Counted from the first letter of the stretch, positions 1 to 9,612 are shown. The stretch is DNA of 64,000 nt from Pantoea sp. At-9b (GCF_000175935.2 NC_014837.1:1302001-1366000), one strand, 5' to 3'. The notes: generated by a model not told the origin, from the sequence alone. A program made the numbers and translations.

Positions 1-70
1 CGACGAGCTGGGCATTCGGCCTGATCAGTGGCTGTATGCCCAGATTAAAAGCGTGTCGATTACCGCCTGA
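1..70 (+). CDS. modC: ModC, molybdate ABC transporter ATPase (3' end only)
   Basis: Only the last 22 codons are present, reading DELGIRPDQWLYAQIKSVSITA in frame from base 2 to the TGA at 68-70. This resembles the C-terminal TOBE-type end of ModC, the ATPase of the molybdate importer. The call leans on the neighbour: in E. coli modC is followed by the convergent gene ybhA and then pgl, exactly as here. The rest of the gene lies outside the window. Confidence 0.75.
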   Translation, partial: DELGIRPDQWLYAQIKSVSITA

Positions 71-889
71 TTACAGGATTTCCTGGTAAATCACCTCGGC
101 AATGCCAGGCTCCAGATTGGTGCCAATCACCTTGCGCGCGCGTGCTTTGATCGCGTCATCGGCATTGCCCATCGCCACGCCCAGACCGACGTGTTCCAGC
201 ATGCTAAGGTCGTTGTAGTTATCACCAAACGCCAGCACGTCTTGCATGCTCAATCCCTGGCTTGCCACCCATTGCGCGAGGCGTTTGCCTTTGCTGTTGC
301 CGCGCTGCGCGATATCCACCTGATCGTGCCATGACCATTCACATGCCAGTCCCAGTTCGGCTTCGGTGCGCTCGGCAAACTGTTGCAGCGCCTGGGTATC
401 GGCATGGGACAGGGCGAATTTCCAGATCGACTGTGCATCCTGCGCGGCCTGCACCAGGCTCGGCACATGGAGGAAGGTTGGACGTTGTGCTGCGGGCAGC
501 GATTCCGCCCAGTTAAGAGTACGGGTCACGTGGCCGGTCGGCTCCTGGTAAAGCATCGCGTCATCGACATACAGCAGACCGTGAATTTGCTGCTCATCCA
601 GCATCTCAATCACCCGTAACGCCTGTGATTTTTCCAGCGGATCGGATGCCAGCACCTTTTTAGTCTGATAATCATACAAATAGGTGCCGTTACAGCAGAT
701 AGCGGGTGTATCCAGCTTCAGTGCCTGATAAAAAGGATGGATGGCACAATGGTGGCGACCGGTAACAATCAGCACTTTGACGCCTGCCTGCTGCGCGCGG
801 GCCAGGGCTTCAAGGGATTCAGGCAGAATGGTTTTACGCGGGGTCAACAGGGTGCCGTCGAGATCAAGGGCGATTACGCGGTAGCTCAT
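71..889 (-). CDS. ybhA: YbhA, HAD-family sugar/pyridoxal phosphatase
   Basis: A 272-residue Cof/HAD-IIB hydrolase. The N-terminal HAD motif I (ALDLDGTLL) puts the nucleophile and acid/base aspartates at D9 and D11. Motif IV, GDNYNDLSML, lies near residue 217. The long insert between them is the type II cap domain that selects substrates. E. coli YbhA is a promiscuous cytosolic phosphatase acting on pyridoxal phosphate and some sugar phosphates. The gene is convergent with modC, with its stop directly abutting, and divergent from pgl, as in E. coli. The family is certain; the substrate is inferred from the orthologue. Confidence 0.9.
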   Translation of the reverse strand: MSYRVIALDLDGTLLTPRKTILPESLEALARAQQAGVKVLIVTGRHHCAIHPFYQALKLDTPAICCNGTYLYDYQTKKVLASDPLEKSQALRVIEMLDEQQIHGLLYVDDAMLYQEPTGHVTRTLNWAESLPAAQRPTFLHVPSLVQAAQDAQSIWKFALSHADTQALQQFAERTEAELGLACEWSWHDQVDIAQRGNSKGKRLAQWVASQGLSMQDVLAFGDNYNDLSMLEHVGLGVAMGNADDAIKARARKVIGTNLEPGIAEVIYQEIL

Positions 890-1033
890 TACTCTTTCCG
901 TCTGGGTTACAAAGCAAACAGTCTACACCGGGTGACCGCTTTGAGACAAAAAGCAGGGCACAAATGATTCCTGCGCGGCAAAATGAAACGCGCTACAGTG
1001 ATACCCTTTCAGCAAGCCGAACAAGGAGAACGC

Positions 1034-2032
1034 ATGAAACAAGTCGTGTATACCGCCAGCCCCGAGAGCCAGCAGATTCACGCCTGGCAGTTACAGGAAG
1101 ATGGCACGCTGACGTTATTACAGGTGACGGATGTCGCCGGTCAGGTGCAGCCGATGGTGGTCAGCCCGAAGAAAGATTTCCTCTATGTTGGCGTGCGTCC
1201 GAATTTTCGCGTGCTGGCGTACCGCATTGCCGCAGATGGCACCCTGAGCGAAGCCGGTGAGGCACCGCTGCCGGGCAGCCCGACGCACATTTCTACCGAT
1301 CGTCAGGGTAACTTCCTGTTTTGTGGTTCTTACAATGACGCTTGTGTCAGCATCAGTCCGATTGGCAGCGATGGTCTGCCGCAGGCACCGAGCCAGGTGA
1401 TCGGCGGGCTGGAGGGGTGTCACTCCGCCAATATTGATGTGAAAAATCAGACACTGTTTGTTCCGGCGCTGAAGCAGGATCGCATTTGTTTGTTCCAGTT
1501 GGGCAGCGATGGCAGCCTGACACCCGCCGCACAAGCCCAGGTCACCACCGTAGAGGGCGCTGGCCCACGTCATATGGCGTTCCACCCCAATGGCCACTAC
1601 AGCTACTGCGTCAACGAACTGGACAGCAGCGTGGATGTCTGGGCGTTAAGCAATGCACACGGTGAAGTGGAACGTGTGCAGAGCCTGAATATGATGCCTG
1701 CGGATTTCAGCGGTACCCGCTGGGCTGCGGATATCCACCTGACGCCGGATGGCCGTTTCCTGTATGCCTGCGATCGTACCAACAGCACCATTACGGTGTT
1801 CAGCGTCAGCGAAGATGGTGGCCTGCTGAACATTGAAGGCTTCCAGCCGACAGAGACACAGCCGCGTGGTTTTAACATCGACCACAGTGGTCAATACCTG
1901 GTGGCGGCGGGACAGAAATCGCACCATATCGAGGTGTATAAAATTAGCGACGATCGCGGTCTGTTGACGCCACTGGCGCGCTATGCCGTCGGACAAGGCC
2001 CGATGTGGGTGGTGATTCACCCGTTGGGATAA
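1034..2032 (+). CDS. pgl: 6-phosphogluconolactonase
   Basis: A 332-residue protein of the seven-bladed beta-propeller lactonase family (YbhE type), which hydrolyses 6-phosphogluconolactone in the oxidative pentose phosphate pathway. It opens with [18 protein letters not shown] and keeps the family's repeated blade pattern and the late GPMWVVIHP segment. The reading frame stays open 17 codons upstream, but AAGGAG at 1023-1028 fixes the start at ATG 1034. Length matches the E. coli enzyme. It is the neighbour of ybhA, as in E. coli, while the E. coli genes between pgl and bioA are replaced here by an Rpn nuclease. Confidence 0.95.
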   Translation: MKQVVYTASPESQQIHAWQLQEDGTLTLLQVTDVAGQVQPMVVSPKKDFLYVGVRPNFRVLAYRIAADGTLSEAGEAPLPGSPTHISTDRQGNFLFCGSYNDACVSISPIGSDGLPQAPSQVIGGLEGCHSANIDVKNQTLFVPALKQDRICLFQLGSDGSLTPAAQAQVTTVEGAGPRHMAFHPNGHYSYCVNELDSSVDVWALSNAHGEVERVQSLNMMPADFSGTRWAADIHLTPDGRFLYACDRTNSTITVFSVSEDGGLLNIEGFQPTETQPRGFNIDHSGQYLVAAGQKSHHIEVYKISDDRGLLTPLARYAVGQGPMWVVIHPLG

Positions 2033-2053
2033 GTTGTTACATTTATACTCAGA

Positions 2054-2118
2054 CGGCACGATTTATCACCCGCTGCTGGCGAACAGAGGCAACGTCACGT
2101 GATAAATTGTGTCGCTAC
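2054..2118. repeat. Degenerate REP-like inverted pair
   Basis: Between the convergent ends of pgl and the Rpn gene, a CACGATTTATCAC unit is followed about 30 bases later by GTGATAAATTGTGTCGCTAC. These are diverged copies of the palindrome found in many gaps of this window. The pair could fold into a long hairpin and act as a bidirectional terminator. Confidence 0.55.
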
Positions 2119-2132
2119 TTGAGGGGCGGTTC

Positions 2133-2318
2133 TCAACCATTGAGCTGCCGCAACTCTCCTTCACTCAGACCGGTCAATTTCATGATGGTGTTCAGGTCGA
2201 ATTGTTCACGAAGCATACGTTGTGCCAATTCCAACATCACTTCCTGTCGCCCCTCCTTCCGCCCTTCCTGGCGTCCTTCCTGACGAGACTCCTGCCGCCA
2301 CTGTTCTTCGATTGTCAT
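2133..2318 (-). CDS. Candidate RpnS: internal start giving the C-terminal domain of the Rpn nuclease
   Basis: Inside the Rpn gene and in the same frame, an ATG at 2318 (codon 241) is preceded by GAGGG at 2330-2326 with a 7-base spacer, which is close to ideal for initiation. It would yield a 61-residue protein made only of the R-Q-E-G repeats and the helical tail. Intragenic small proteins of this kind (RpnS) have been described as antitoxins of E. coli Rpn nucleases. That this start is used here is an inference from spacing and family precedent. Confidence 0.55.
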   Translation of the reverse strand: MTIEEQWRQESRQEGRQEGRKEGRQEVMLELAQRMLREQFDLNTIMKLTGLSEGELRQLNG

Positions 2319-3038
2319 AATTTTACCCTCAAGTTGCGGTTTAGCCTGGATCAGTATTTTGACGATCTTTTCACGATCGTCGGTGTTGCCGTATCGCAGC
2401 AGATAAAAGACTACGTCGATTGAGAGATCATCATTGTAATCCAGAGCCAGGAGTGTTGCCATTGGGTCTATATTTTCCAATATGTCTCGCAGGCGTATGA
2501 TTTTATGCGCCATTTCTAATCGGGCCACATCGCGGTGTGCCATGATTTCCTCGTCAGGAATAACAGTGACATCAACTAAAGGAAAGGAATGGCAAAAAAT
2601 CTGTTTAGCCAGAACCGGGTTGCGGAATGATTCCAGCCAGTTCATGGAGTAGGGATAGGGGCTGGTTTTCCCTTGATAGAACAAAATAGGAATGACCAGT
2701 GGCACGTCGTGATGGCCTTCATCAAGGTGCCGCTGTATGGCAGCAAGGGTATAACGCATCATGCGAAGAGTCATATGCTTATCAGGCGTGCTTTGATGCT
2801 CAATCAGGGCATAGATATAGCCCTCTCCATCATCGGTTTTCATGGATAGCAGCACGTCTGAATACAGTGCACTCAGATCCCGTTCAATAAAGGTGGTCGG
2901 TACGACTTGCAGTTTATCCAGATCGCAGTGCTCACGAATGGATTGCGGCAGGTGAATCTCCAGGAATTGCCTGGCGACAGGGAGATGACTGAGAAACTTT
3001 TTGAACAGCGCATCATGCGGGGCGGAGACGACACTCAT
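2133..3038 (-). CDS. Rpn-family recombination-promoting nuclease (PD-(D/E)XK)
   Basis: A 301-residue protein of the Rpn/YhgA-like transposase_31 family. These are DNA endonucleases of the PD-(D/E)XK fold, implicated in RecA-independent recombination and, in recent work, in phage defence. The N-terminal HDALFKKFLSHLPVARQFLE block is diagnostic. D61 and the E80-x-Q82 pair (ALIEHQS) fit the metal-binding core. The C-terminus carries tandem R-Q-E-G repeats (about 249-266) followed by a helical tail, as in RpnA-E. The start at 3038 is preceded by AGGAATGAGG; a further 15 upstream codons are open but lack a ribosome site. It replaces the E. coli ybhD-ybhB interval and is probably a mobile accessory gene. 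Confidence 0.88.
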   Translation of the reverse strand: MSVVSAPHDALFKKFLSHLPVARQFLEIHLPQSIREHCDLDKLQVVPTTFIERDLSALYSDVLLSMKTDDGEGYIYALIEHQSTPDKHMTLRMMRYTLAAIQRHLDEGHHDVPLVIPILFYQGKTSPYPYSMNWLESFRNPVLAKQIFCHSFPLVDVTVIPDEEIMAHRDVARLEMAHKIIRLRDILENIDPMATLLALDYNDDLSIDVVFYLLRYGNTDDREKIVKILIQAKPQLEGKIMTIEEQWRQESRQEGRQEGRKEGRQEVMLELAQRMLREQFDLNTIMKLTGLSEGELRQLNG

Positions 3039-3191
3039 AACCTCATTCCTGTCTGTGCTATCGGCGTGCCGGGACGTTAACACAGGTACTATCCCCCTGA
3101 AATAAAAGACATAAAATCATCAGGGGAATTTAAGGTGTTCAGATTATATTCAGGGTAATGTCAGCAAATCTGGCGTCTACCGTTTGGCTCG

Positions 3192-4484
3192 CTACCCCTG
3201 AAAATGATGCGAAAAATCCAGCGCGTCGCGCACGGCATCGGTCAGCGTTGCCAGCTCCGCAGGCGTAATCACATAGGGTGGCATCAGATAAATCAAACGC
3301 CCAAACGGGCGAATCCACACGCCACGCTCGACAAAGAACTGTTGCAGCGCCGCCATATTCACTGCCTGCTGCGTTTCAATCACACCAATCGCCCCCAGAA
3401 CGCGCGCATCCGCGACCGCCGGATGGTGAGCCAACGGCAGCAAGGCCGCACGCAACTGTTGTTCAATCCGCGCCACCTGCTCAGGCCAGTGACCTTCATT
3501 CACGATCTTCAGGCTCTCGACTGCCACCGCGCAGGCCAGCGGATTGCCCATAAAGGTTGGGCCATGCATAAAGCAGCCAGCCGCGCTGTTGCTGATGGTA
3601 TCGGCCACCTCACGGGTGGTGAGGGTGGCGGAGAGCGTCATGGTGCCGCCCGTCAGGGCTTTACCCAGACACAAGATATCCGGCACGATGCCAGCGTGTT
3701 CGCAGGCGAACAGTTTGCCACTGCGACCAAAACCGGTGGCGATCTCGTCGGCAATCAACAGCAAACCGTAGCGATCGCACAGTTCACGCACCCGCTGCAA
3801 ATAGCGTGGATGATAAAAACGCATACCGCCTGCGCCCTGCACGATGGGTTCGAGGATCACCGCTGCAATCTGTCGGTGATGGTGTTCCGCCAGGCGGGCA
3901 AAATCCGCGAAATCCGCCTCATCCCACACCGCAGCAAATCCCCGCTCAGGCGCGGCTGCGAACAGGTGCTCCGGCAGATAACCACGCCACAAACTATGCA
4001 TCGAGTTATGCGGATCGCACACCGACATCGCGGCAAAGGTGTCACCGTGATAACCGCGTTTCAGGGTGAGGAATTTTTGCCGGGTTTCGTTACGTCCCAA
4101 CCAGTATTGCAGCGCCATTTTCATCGCAACTTCGACGGCGATCGACCCCGAATCGGCGAGGAACACGCATTCGAGTGCTTCTGGCGTCATCGCCACCAAC
4201 TGACGGCACAGCTCCACCGCCGCCGGGTGGGTGATACCGCCAAACATCACGTGTGACATCTGCGTCAGTTGGGTCTGCAATGCCTGATTGAGGCGCGGAT
4301 GGTTATATCCGTGAATGGCGGCCCACCATGACGACATGCCATCCACTAATTCACGGCCATCCGCCAGCTGCAACTGGCAGCCCTGCGCCGCGACAACCGG
4401 GTAGCAGGGCAGGGGATCACGCATTGAGGTGTAGGGATGCCAGATATGCTGGCGGTCGAAATTGAGATCGTCCTGAGTGAACAT
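3192..4484 (-). CDS. bioA: BioA, adenosylmethionine-8-amino-7-oxononanoate aminotransferase
   Basis: A 430-residue class III PLP aminotransferase. It converts KAPA to DAPA in biotin synthesis, using S-adenosylmethionine as amino donor. HIWHPYTSM near the N-terminus and the PLP-binding lysine in LGKALTGG (about residue 275) are typical. The start at 4484 is chosen because translation from here begins MFTQDDLNFDRQHIWHP like E. coli BioA. The open frame continues 64 codons upstream only because it runs through the operator and bioB antisense. It is transcribed divergently from bioB from the shared BirA-controlled region. The ribosome site is weak. Confidence 0.95.
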   Translation of the reverse strand: MFTQDDLNFDRQHIWHPYTSMRDPLPCYPVVAAQGCQLQLADGRELVDGMSSWWAAIHGYNHPRLNQALQTQLTQMSHVMFGGITHPAAVELCRQLVAMTPEALECVFLADSGSIAVEVAMKMALQYWLGRNETRQKFLTLKRGYHGDTFAAMSVCDPHNSMHSLWRGYLPEHLFAAAPERGFAAVWDEADFADFARLAEHHHRQIAAVILEPIVQGAGGMRFYHPRYLQRVRELCDRYGLLLIADEIATGFGRSGKLFACEHAGIVPDILCLGKALTGGTMTLSATLTTREVADTISNSAAGCFMHGPTFMGNPLACAVAVESLKIVNEGHWPEQVARIEQQLRAALLPLAHHPAVADARVLGAIGVIETQQAVNMAALQQFFVERGVWIRPFGRLIYLMPPYVITPAELATLTDAVRDALDFSHHFQG

Positions 4485-4489
4485 GGGTG

Positions 4490-4522
4490 TTGTAAACCAA
4501 AAATAAAAAATATAGTTTACAA
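4490..4522. promoter_or_regulatory. BirA (biotin) operator between bioA and bioB
   Basis: TTGTAAACC at 4490-4498 and AGTTTACAA at 4514-4522 form an inverted repeat with a 15-base AT-rich spacer. This matches the E. coli bio operator, where biotinyl-AMP-loaded BirA represses both divergent promoters. It starts only 5 bases upstream of the bioA ATG, so bound BirA would block bioA expression directly. Confidence 0.9.
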
Positions 4523-4570
4523 GTATAACCACGTTAATCGTCAGGATGAACCCTTTTCTGGAGTGAAGCA

Positions 4571-5602
4571 ATGGCACATCGCTGGACACTGGCACAAGCC
4601 CAGGCACTGTTCGACAAACCTTTCCTTGAGCTAATGTTTGAGGCGCAGCAGGTACACCGCCAACATTTCGACCCACGTCAGGTACAGGTCAGTACGCTGC
4701 TGTCGATCAAAACCGGGGCCTGCCCGGAAGATTGTAAATATTGCCCGCAGAGCGCGCGCTACAAAACCGGGCTGGAATCGGAACGTCTGATGGAGGTGGA
4801 AGCGGTGCTGGAGTCGGCGCGCAAAGCCAAAGCCGCCGGTTCGAGCCGTTTCTGTATGGGGGCGGCATGGAAAAATCCGCACGACCGCGACATGCCGTAC
4901 CTGGAGCAGATGGTGCAGGGCGTGAAAGCGATGGGGATGGAAACCTGCATGACCCTCGGCACCCTCAATGACACCCAGGCGCAGCGCCTGGCGCATGCCG
5001 GTCTGGATTTTTACAACCACAATCTCGACACCTCGCCGGAATTTTACGGCAGCATCATCACTACGCGTAGCTACCAGGAGCGTCTGGATACACTGGACAA
5101 AGTGCGTGGCGCGGGCATTAAGGTGTGTTCGGGCGGTATCGTTGGCCTGGGCGAAACGGTAAAAGATCGTGCCGGTTTGCTGGTGCAGCTGGCTAACCTG
5201 CCGACGCCGCCGGAAAGCGTGCCGATCAACATGCTGGTGAAGGTCAAAGGCACACCGCTGGCCGACAATGACGATGTTGAACCGTTCGATTTTATCCGCA
5301 CCATCGCGGTGGCACGTATCATGATGCCATCTTCCCACGTGCGCCTTTCGGCCGGTCGTGAACAGATGAGCGAACAGACTCAGGCGATGTGTTTTATGGC
5401 CGGGGCAAACTCGATTTTCTACGGCTGCAAGCTGCTGACCACCCCAAACCCGGAAGAGGACAAAGATCTGATTTTGTTCCGCAAACTGGGACTCAACCCG
5501 GAGCACACCGCCACTACCGCCGGTGATAACGAACAGCAGTATCAGCTGAGCGAACAATTGCTGCATGCCGATACCGCGCAGTTCTACAACGCGGCGGTGT
5601 AA
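4571..5602 (+). CDS. bioB: BioB, biotin synthase
   Basis: A 343-residue radical-SAM enzyme that inserts sulfur into dethiobiotin. The CxxxCxxC motif binding the [4Fe-4S] cluster is C51, C55 and C58 (ACPEDCKYC). Downstream cysteines and R/N residues around YNHNLDTS and SAGREQM fit the auxiliary [2Fe-2S] site. A GGAGTGA ribosome site precedes the ATG. It is the first gene of bioBFCD, and its stop overlaps the bioF start (TAATG). Confidence 0.97.
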   Translation: MAHRWTLAQAQALFDKPFLELMFEAQQVHRQHFDPRQVQVSTLLSIKTGACPEDCKYCPQSARYKTGLESERLMEVEAVLESARKAKAAGSSRFCMGAAWKNPHDRDMPYLEQMVQGVKAMGMETCMTLGTLNDTQAQRLAHAGLDFYNHNLDTSPEFYGSIITTRSYQERLDTLDKVRGAGIKVCSGGIVGLGETVKDRAGLLVQLANLPTPPESVPINMLVKVKGTPLADNDDVEPFDFIRTIAVARIMMPSSHVRLSAGREQMSEQTQAMCFMAGANSIFYGCKLLTTPNPEEDKDLILFRKLGLNPEHTATTAGDNEQQYQLSEQLLHADTAQFYNAAV

Positions 5603-6756
5603 TGAGCTGGTCGCAACGCATCGAACAGGCGCTGGCGGCGCGGCGTGCCGCCGACGGCTGGCGGCAACGCGTCCGTGTGGAACACAACACGGTGCGCGAG
5701 CTGACCGTTGCCGGACAACGCTATTGCCACTTCTCCAGTAACGATTATCTTGGCTTGAGTCAGCATCCGGCGGTGATTGCCGCCTGGCAACAAGGGGCTG
5801 CCGAGGCCGGGGCCGGGGCCGGCGCATCGGGACATGTGACCGGCTTCAGCCGTCATCATGCGCAACTGGAAGAAGAGCTAGCCGACTGGCTGGGGTATCG
5901 CCGTGCGCTGCTGTTTATCTCGGGATTTGCCGCTAATCAGGCGGTGATCCACCTGCTGGCAGAAAAGTCGGACCGGATTGTGGCCGATAAGCTGGCACAT
6001 GCCTCATTGCTGGATGCGGCCAGCCATAGCCCGGCCACGCTGCGCCGTTTTGCCCACAACCAGCCAGCCAGTCTGGCAAAGCTGCTGGCGACGCCGGTAG
6101 AGGGGAATACGCTGGTGGTCACCGAGGGTGTCTTCAGCATGGATGGCGACAGCGCACCGTTGGCGCAGCTTGCTGCGGAAACGCAACGCGCCAATGGCTG
6201 GTTGCTGGTGGATGATGCCCATGGCATTGGCGTGACCGGGGAACAGGGGCGCGGTAGCTGCTGGCAGCAGCAGGTGCAGCCGGAATTGCTGATTGTCACC
6301 TTTGGCAAAGGCTTTGGTGTGAGCGGGGCGGCCTTGCTGTGCGATGACGCGACCGCCGATTATGTCGAACAGTTTGCCCGTCATTTAATTTATTCCACCG
6401 CGATGCCACCGGCACAGTGCTACGCGCTGCGGGCGGCGTTGCAGCAAATTCAGCAAGGTGATGAACTGCGGGCGCGGTTACACAGCAATATCACGCGTTT
6501 TCGCGCTGGCGCGGCGGATTTGCCATGGCAATTGATGTCGTCAGACAGCGCCATTCAGCCGTTGGTGGTCGGGGAGAACAGCGCAGCGCTGGCGTTATCA
6601 CAGCAACTGAAGGCTGCGGGATGTTGGGTGAGTGCCATCCGCCCCCCGACGGTGCCGCCGGGTACCGCTCGCCTGCGCATTACCTTAACGGCGGCGCATG
6701 AACCTGACGATATCGATCGTCTGCTGGAGGCGCTGTATGACGCTGCACGTCAATAA
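5602..6756 (+). CDS. bioF: BioF, 8-amino-7-oxononanoate synthase
   Basis: A 384-residue alpha-oxoamine synthase of the PLP fold-type I group. It condenses pimeloyl-ACP with L-alanine to give KAPA. The segment [10 protein letters not shown] near residue 45 and the PLP lysine in [10 protein letters not shown] (about 236) are conserved. Its ATG shares an A with the bioB stop, so translation is probably coupled. The 3' end overlaps bioC by 20 bases. Confidence 0.96.
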   Translation: MSWSQRIEQALAARRAADGWRQRVRVEHNTVRELTVAGQRYCHFSSNDYLGLSQHPAVIAAWQQGAAEAGAGAGASGHVTGFSRHHAQLEEELADWLGYRRALLFISGFAANQAVIHLLAEKSDRIVADKLAHASLLDAASHSPATLRRFAHNQPASLAKLLATPVEGNTLVVTEGVFSMDGDSAPLAQLAAETQRANGWLLVDDAHGIGVTGEQGRGSCWQQQVQPELLIVTFGKGFGVSGAALLCDDATADYVEQFARHLIYSTAMPPAQCYALRAALQQIQQGDELRARLHSNITRFRAGAADLPWQLMSSDSAIQPLVVGENSAALALSQQLKAAGCWVSAIRPPTVPPGTARLRITLTAAHEPDDIDRLLEALYDAARQ

Positions 6757-7492
6757 ACAGGCGGTGGCGCAGGCCTTTGGCCGCGCGGCGCAGCATTATG
6801 AACAGTACGCGGAACTGCAACGGCAGAGTGGCGATGCGCTACTGGCGCTGGCACCCGCCGGATTTGGCCCGCATTTGCTGGATGCCGGATGTGGGACTGG
6901 CTGGTATAGCCGCTACTGGCGCGATCGCGGCCGTACCCTGACCGCACTCGATCTCTCGCCAGCGATGCTGGAGAGTGCCGCACACCAGCATTCGGCACAA
7001 CATTATGTGCAGGGTGATATAGATGCGTTGCCACTGCCGGATGCCTGTGTTGATGGCGTATGGAGCAACCTCGCGGTGCAATGGAGCAGTGACCTGCGCA
7101 CCGCGTTGCAGCATTTTTTGCGCGTAACCCGCCCTGGAGGCAGCGTGGTGTTTTCCACCTTGCTGGCCGGTTCGCTGCATGAAGTCCATCAGGCCTGGGC
7201 GCAACTGGATGGACGTCAGCACGCCAACCGTTTTCTCAGCGCAGCGCAAATCGCCGTCGCAACCGAGGGCCTGGCGCTGCGCAGTACGCAGCAGACCCTC
7301 ACTTTACATTTTCCCAGTGCGCTGAGCGCGATGCGTTCGCTGAAAGGCATTGGCGCAACTCATCTGCATGATGGTCGCCAGGGCGGATTATTGACGCGAA
7401 GCCAGCTGGCACGACTGGAGCAGGTCTGGTCACAGGACGAGGCGGGTTATCGCCTGAGTTATCATCTGATGTATGGAGTATTAACGGCATGA
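6737..7492 (+). CDS. bioC: BioC, malonyl-ACP O-methyltransferase
   Basis: A 251-residue class I SAM methyltransferase that methylates malonyl-ACP to start pimelate synthesis. Motif [13 protein letters not shown], is at 48-58, and the [15 protein letters not shown]-terminus is typical of BioC. The start at ATG 6737 lies inside the end of bioF. The longer open frame from 6698 has no ribosome site and does not match family N-termini. Its stop overlaps the bioD start (ATGA). Confidence 0.94.
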   Translation: MTLHVNKQAVAQAFGRAAQHYEQYAELQRQSGDALLALAPAGFGPHLLDAGCGTGWYSRYWRDRGRTLTALDLSPAMLESAAHQHSAQHYVQGDIDALPLPDACVDGVWSNLAVQWSSDLRTALQHFLRVTRPGGSVVFSTLLAGSLHEVHQAWAQLDGRQHANRFLSAAQIAVATEGLALRSTQQTLTLHFPSALSAMRSLKGIGATHLHDGRQGGLLTRSQLARLEQVWSQDEAGYRLSYHLMYGVLTA

Positions 7493-8160
7493 AACGCTGG
7501 TTTATTACGGGCACCGATACCGAGGTCGGTAAGACGGTGGCCAGTGGCGCGTTGCTGCAAGCGGCGGGTGCCGCAGGATTCGTCACCGCAGGTTACAAGC
7601 CGGTCGCCTCGGGTTGTGAGGCAACGGTTGAGGGCATCCGCAACAGCGATGCGCTGGCGCTACAACGTTACAGTTCCCTGGCGTTGCGCTATGAGCAGGT
7701 CAACCCGCTGGCCTTTCTTGAACCGACGTCACCGCATATCGTCAGCGCCGAAGAGGGAAGGCCAATCCATTTTAGCGCCCTGTCTGCCGGGCTGCGTGAG
7801 CTGGAACAACAGGCAGAATGGGTGTTGGTGGAAGGGGCCGGAGGATGGTTCACCCCGCTGTCGGCAACGCAAACCTATGCCGATTGGGTGGTGGCGGAAC
7901 AGCTGCCGGTGATTCTGGTGGTGGGCGTCAAACTGGGTTGTATCAACCACGCGATGCTGACTGCTGCCGCAGTACAGGCCAGTGGCTTGCGTCTCGCGGG
8001 TTGGATTGCCAATACCATTCAGCCGCCGGGTAAGCGGCATCAGGAGTATCTGGCAACGTTACGTCAGCGTCTTGATGCACCCTGCCTGGGCGAAATTCCG
8101 TATCTCACGGATGACGCACAGCAGGCCGAGTGCGGTCGTTATCTGACGCTGCCGCAATAA
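7489..8160 (+). CDS. bioD: BioD, dethiobiotin synthetase
   Basis: A 223-residue P-loop ligase that closes the ureido ring of DAPA with CO2 and ATP. The N-terminal P-loop FITGTDTEVGKT spans 5-16, and VEGAGGWFTPL is the second conserved block. It is the last gene of the biotin operon, overlapping bioC by 4 bases. In E. coli the next gene is uvrB; here an unrelated ATPase gene on the opposite strand intervenes. Confidence 0.95.
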   Translation: MKRWFITGTDTEVGKTVASGALLQAAGAAGFVTAGYKPVASGCEATVEGIRNSDALALQRYSSLALRYEQVNPLAFLEPTSPHIVSAEEGRPIHFSALSAGLRELEQQAEWVLVEGAGGWFTPLSATQTYADWVVAEQLPVILVVGVKLGCINHAMLTAAAVQASGLRLAGWIANTIQPPGKRHQEYLATLRQRLDAPCLGEIPYLTDDAQQAECGRYLTLPQ

Positions 8161-8179
8161 AACAGCCCGGCATCGCTGC

Positions 8180-8896
8180 TCAGGTCACCGTCAACCATTT
8201 ATTGATGGTGACATCATCCAATTGTGCCACTTTACCTTGTGCCACGTTACGGCCACGATGCAGCAGCAGAAAATAGTCCGCGACACGGCGGATAAACGAG
8301 ACATGCTGCTCCAACAGCAAAATGGTCAGGCCATAATCACGATTCAGACGGCGGATCAGGTTACCCATTTCCTCTTCCAGCCACGGCGACATGCCCTCGG
8401 TGGGTTCATCAAGGATCAGCAATTTCGGTTGCAGCACTAAGGCACGTGCCAACGCCAGCTGTTGTTGCTGATCCATCGGCAGCTCACCGCTGCGCTGGTG
8501 GCGTAAGGAGTAAAGCGCTGGGAATAAATCGAATACCATTTCCGGAATGGCACGGCTGCGATCGTCATGGGCCGCCATCAGCGCAATTAACAGGTTATCT
8601 TCCACGCTCATCTGCGAGAAGATGTGCCGCCCCTGCGGTACGTAACCGATCCCCATGCGCGCCCGTTGTTCTGCCGGTTGCAGCAACAAGTCTTCCGGGG
8701 GGGAACCGTCTTCCTGCCAGGTCATGGAACCGCTGTTAATGGGCAGCCGTCCCATAATGCAGTTGACCAGCGTGGTTTTGCCCATGCCCGGGCTACCCAG
8801 CACGCCAGTGCAGGTGCCAGGTGGCAGATCCAAATCCACATCCCACAGAATATGATTTTGACCGTAAAACTGATTCACCGAACGTAAACTCAGCAT
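8180..8896 (-). CDS. Orphan UrtE/LivF-like ABC transporter ATPase with altered signature motif
   Basis: A 238-residue ABC ATPase closest in style to UrtE/LivF, the branched-chain amino acid or urea type. Walker A is GSPGMGKTT (34-42), the Q-loop Q88 sits in YVPQGR, Walker B is LLILDEP (159-165) and the H-loop is H198. The ABC signature, LSGGQ in relatives, reads LPMDQ at 139-143, so the serine and both glycines that contact ATP across the dimer are replaced. AAGGAG lies 9 bases before the ATG, so it should be translated. No permease or binding-protein gene is nearby. Either it partners with subunits elsewhere or it has lost transport function. Confidence 0.8.
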   Translation of the reverse strand: MLSLRSVNQFYGQNHILWDVDLDLPPGTCTGVLGSPGMGKTTLVNCIMGRLPINSGSMTWQEDGSPPEDLLLQPAEQRARMGIGYVPQGRHIFSQMSVEDNLLIALMAAHDDRSRAIPEMVFDLFPALYSLRHQRSGELPMDQQQQLALARALVLQPKLLILDEPTEGMSPWLEEEMGNLIRRLNRDYGLTILLLEQHVSFIRRVADYFLLLHRGRNVAQGKVAQLDDVTINKWLTVT

Positions 8897-9380
8897 CTGA
8901 CATTCTCCTTACAGATAATTAGCCTGAATGCTCCCGCTCTGTGTCGTCTGGCATACAGTCAAACACGATTCATCATTGCCACTCTCACCATCAATGCGTT
9001 GATGCGAATGCTTATGGAGAAACCTGCAATTACCAGGCCAGTTTGCCAGGGTGATGCAAAAAAGCATCAGCGGCGCGGCGTAATCAGTGATTAAAGTTGA
9101 GCAATGCTTAACAATTGCCAGAAGTGATAAAACACCTGCACTTTAGCGGTGCTGAATGCTTAACGTTTCTGGTGCATTTGTGCCGTAATAAGGCAGAACG
9201 CTCAGGAATAAGTGGCCTTATTTACTGGTTTTTTCAGACTCGCAGCACCTTCAGTCCGGAAAAAGAATAGTTAATGCCGCGCGAGCTGTGGGAAAAATAA
9301 ACGCAAAAAAAAATTTTTTCGCACGCCAGGACAAGGCCTGGAAAATTATGCACAGGCGATGGCGGCGGGGCTGCCGTCAG

Positions 9381-9403
9381 TTATCCACCATTCCTGTGGA
9401 TAA
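9381..9403. promoter_or_regulatory. Pair of inverted DnaA boxes upstream of uvrB
   Basis: TTATCCACC (9381-9389, one mismatch to TTATCCACA) faces TGTGGATAA (9395-9403, a perfect complement of the consensus). From memory, DnaA boxes have also been described upstream of E. coli uvrB, so the arrangement appears conserved. A third, one-mismatch box (TGGGGATAA) is at 9604-9612. Confidence 0.65.
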
Positions 9404-9603
9404 CCTTGTGCATTAGAGACTGAAAACAGAGCGCAAGCGAGGAAATACGCGGCCTGGATACATTATGCTGAGAAACTGGGCTTTTTGATAACTTATCAAA
9501 AAATCAATATGTTAGTTAAAATCAAGCCTGAGATTTATCTTGTCGGTCATACAACTGCAATTTTATGACGCTCTATTGACAAATGTTAAAAGCATCACCC
9601 TCC

Positions 9604-9612
9604 TGGGGATAA
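9604..9612 (-). promoter_or_regulatory. Third putative DnaA box
   Basis: TGGGGATAA differs from the reverse-strand DnaA box TGTGGATAA at one position. It lies 82 bases upstream of the LexA box of uvrB. The sequence is short and the match imperfect, so this is a weaker call than the pair at 9381-9403. Confidence 0.4.

Noticed and set aside
3093..3126. Inverted repeat CCCCCTGA/TCAGGGG upstream of the Rpn gene
   Set aside because: The 19-base AT-rich loop and lack of a T run make it a poor terminator; it may be chance, though an operator is possible.
3204..4256. A 350-codon open frame opposite bioA
   Set aside because: Same reason: it mirrors the bioA codon pattern and resembles no protein family.
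4631..5827. A 398-codon open frame opposite bioB and bioF
   Set aside because: It is antisense to two certain genes, rich in His/Arg/Gln as expected from the complement of GC-rich codons, and has no ribosome site or recognisable domain.
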